This document shows positions 63,985 to 64,000 of a stretch of 64,000 nt of DNA, one piece after another. Position 1 is the stretch's first letter, and the number at the start of each line of letters is the position of its first letter. This stretch comes from Calliopsis andreniformis (taxonomy: Eukaryota > Arthropoda > Insecta > Hymenoptera > Andrenidae). The notes under the pieces were generated by a model. That model ran no database searches. It was given only the letters and a program-made list of their open reading frames with translations, and was not told the origin of the DNA. The translations under genes and the position numbers were made by a program. The stretch is taken from the NCBI RefSeq assembly GCF_051401765.1, contig NW_027480505.1, forward strand, positions 620,001 to 684,000, written 5' to 3'.

Positions 63985-64000
63985 CAAAATAAATAGAACA

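Larger units (their letters stand above)
1..64000 (+). repeat. 166-bp tandem satellite array filling the window
   Basis: Every line carries the same ordered blocks: CAGTTTTTCCATCGTATA, ACGAATAATTGCAACCAG, TGGTCATTTCTACGTTCC, GGGCAACCTAGGCTTCAC, CTAGGGCGTTGCTCCACC, GATCGAATAGTTAGGGCC, AGTCAACGCC and CATAAAATAC. Counting between successive AACAG blocks gives 166 bp. From the block at base 13 to the one at base 63997 is 386 units; the shortfall from 386 x 166 is 92 bases, of which 78 come from one truncated monomer and the rest from scattered 1-bp indels. All copies point the same way. Copies differ by many substitutions overall, but some groups are almost identical. No unique DNA, mobile element or gene interrupts the array. 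By analogy with other eukaryotic satellites this is probably constitutive heterochromatin; centromere function cannot be judged from sequence alone. Confidence 0.97.

Noticed and set aside
1..64000. TTAGGG in most monomers, as in animal telomere repeats
   Set aside because: It occurs once per 166 bp inside AGTTAGGGCC and never in tandem, so it is not telomeric DNA.
1..64000. Hammerhead ribozyme, as found in some animal satellites
   Set aside because: I found no CTGATGA core followed by a GAAA element in the monomer on the + strand, and no convincing match in the complement. A structure-based search would be needed to exclude degenerate forms.
1..64000. CRISPR-like array of direct repeats
   Set aside because: There are no unique spacers; the whole 166-bp unit is repeated, and the scale and variation are those of satellite DNA.
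1..64000. tRNA-derived origin: GATCGAATA resembles a Pol III B box
   Set aside because: The match is imperfect, no A box lies at the right distance, and many subtypes change the site.

Overview
The whole window is one uninterrupted satellite DNA array. A unit of about 166 bp is repeated head to tail, always in the same orientation, from the first base to the last. About 386 copies fit in the window, and neither edge of the array is reached. I see no protein-coding gene, no tRNA or rRNA gene, no transposon and no unique sequence. Long tandem satellite with higher-order structure points to a eukaryotic chromosome, probably a centromeric, pericentromeric or other heterochromatic block. I do not recognise the monomer, so I do not name a species; an animal is my guess. 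All open frames are short (90 codons at most) and are the same satellite read in different frames. Because 166 is one more than a multiple of three, the frame changes at every monomer and no long frame can persist.

Monomer anatomy: one half is AT-rich and holds the recognisable blocks CAGTTTTTCCATCGTATA, ACGAATAATTGCAACCAG and ATATAAATAC. The other half is richer in G+C and holds CCGGGCAACCTAGG, CTAGGGCGTTGC and AGTTAGGGCC. The G+C-rich half contains a dyad (GCAAC..CTAG / CTAG..GTTGC) and one or two CCTAGG palindromes. Register is kept to within a few bases over the whole 64 kb; the only clear break is one monomer cut to 88 bp at 2170-2257.

Layout: (1) 1-8063, diverged monomers with only short internal duplications. 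(2) 8064-9345, a clean two-monomer (332 bp) higher-order repeat. (3) 9345-23660, long higher-order blocks, including a copy pair 7.8 kb apart and local 12- and 10-monomer repeats. (4) 23660-28385, mostly A/B dimers carrying a 12-monomer duplication. (5) 28385-64000, a second domain built from different variants (called D and E here). It holds a perfectly tandem 12-monomer repeat (32355-36338), an 11-monomer repeat (37332-40684), and a 6.3 kb block present twice at an offset of 8794 bp (42022-48365 and 50816-57160), pieces of which recur up to the right end.

The pattern fits repeated rounds of unequal exchange or segmental amplification inside a satellite array: variants differ, duplicated blocks start and stop at arbitrary monomer positions, and offsets are whole multiples of 166 apart from a few 1-bp indels that can be located. 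I found no evidence of a novel gene system. The points of interest are the higher-order organisation, the domain change near 28.4 kb and the conserved dyad. Block boundaries were judged by eye and are good to roughly 10-30 bases.
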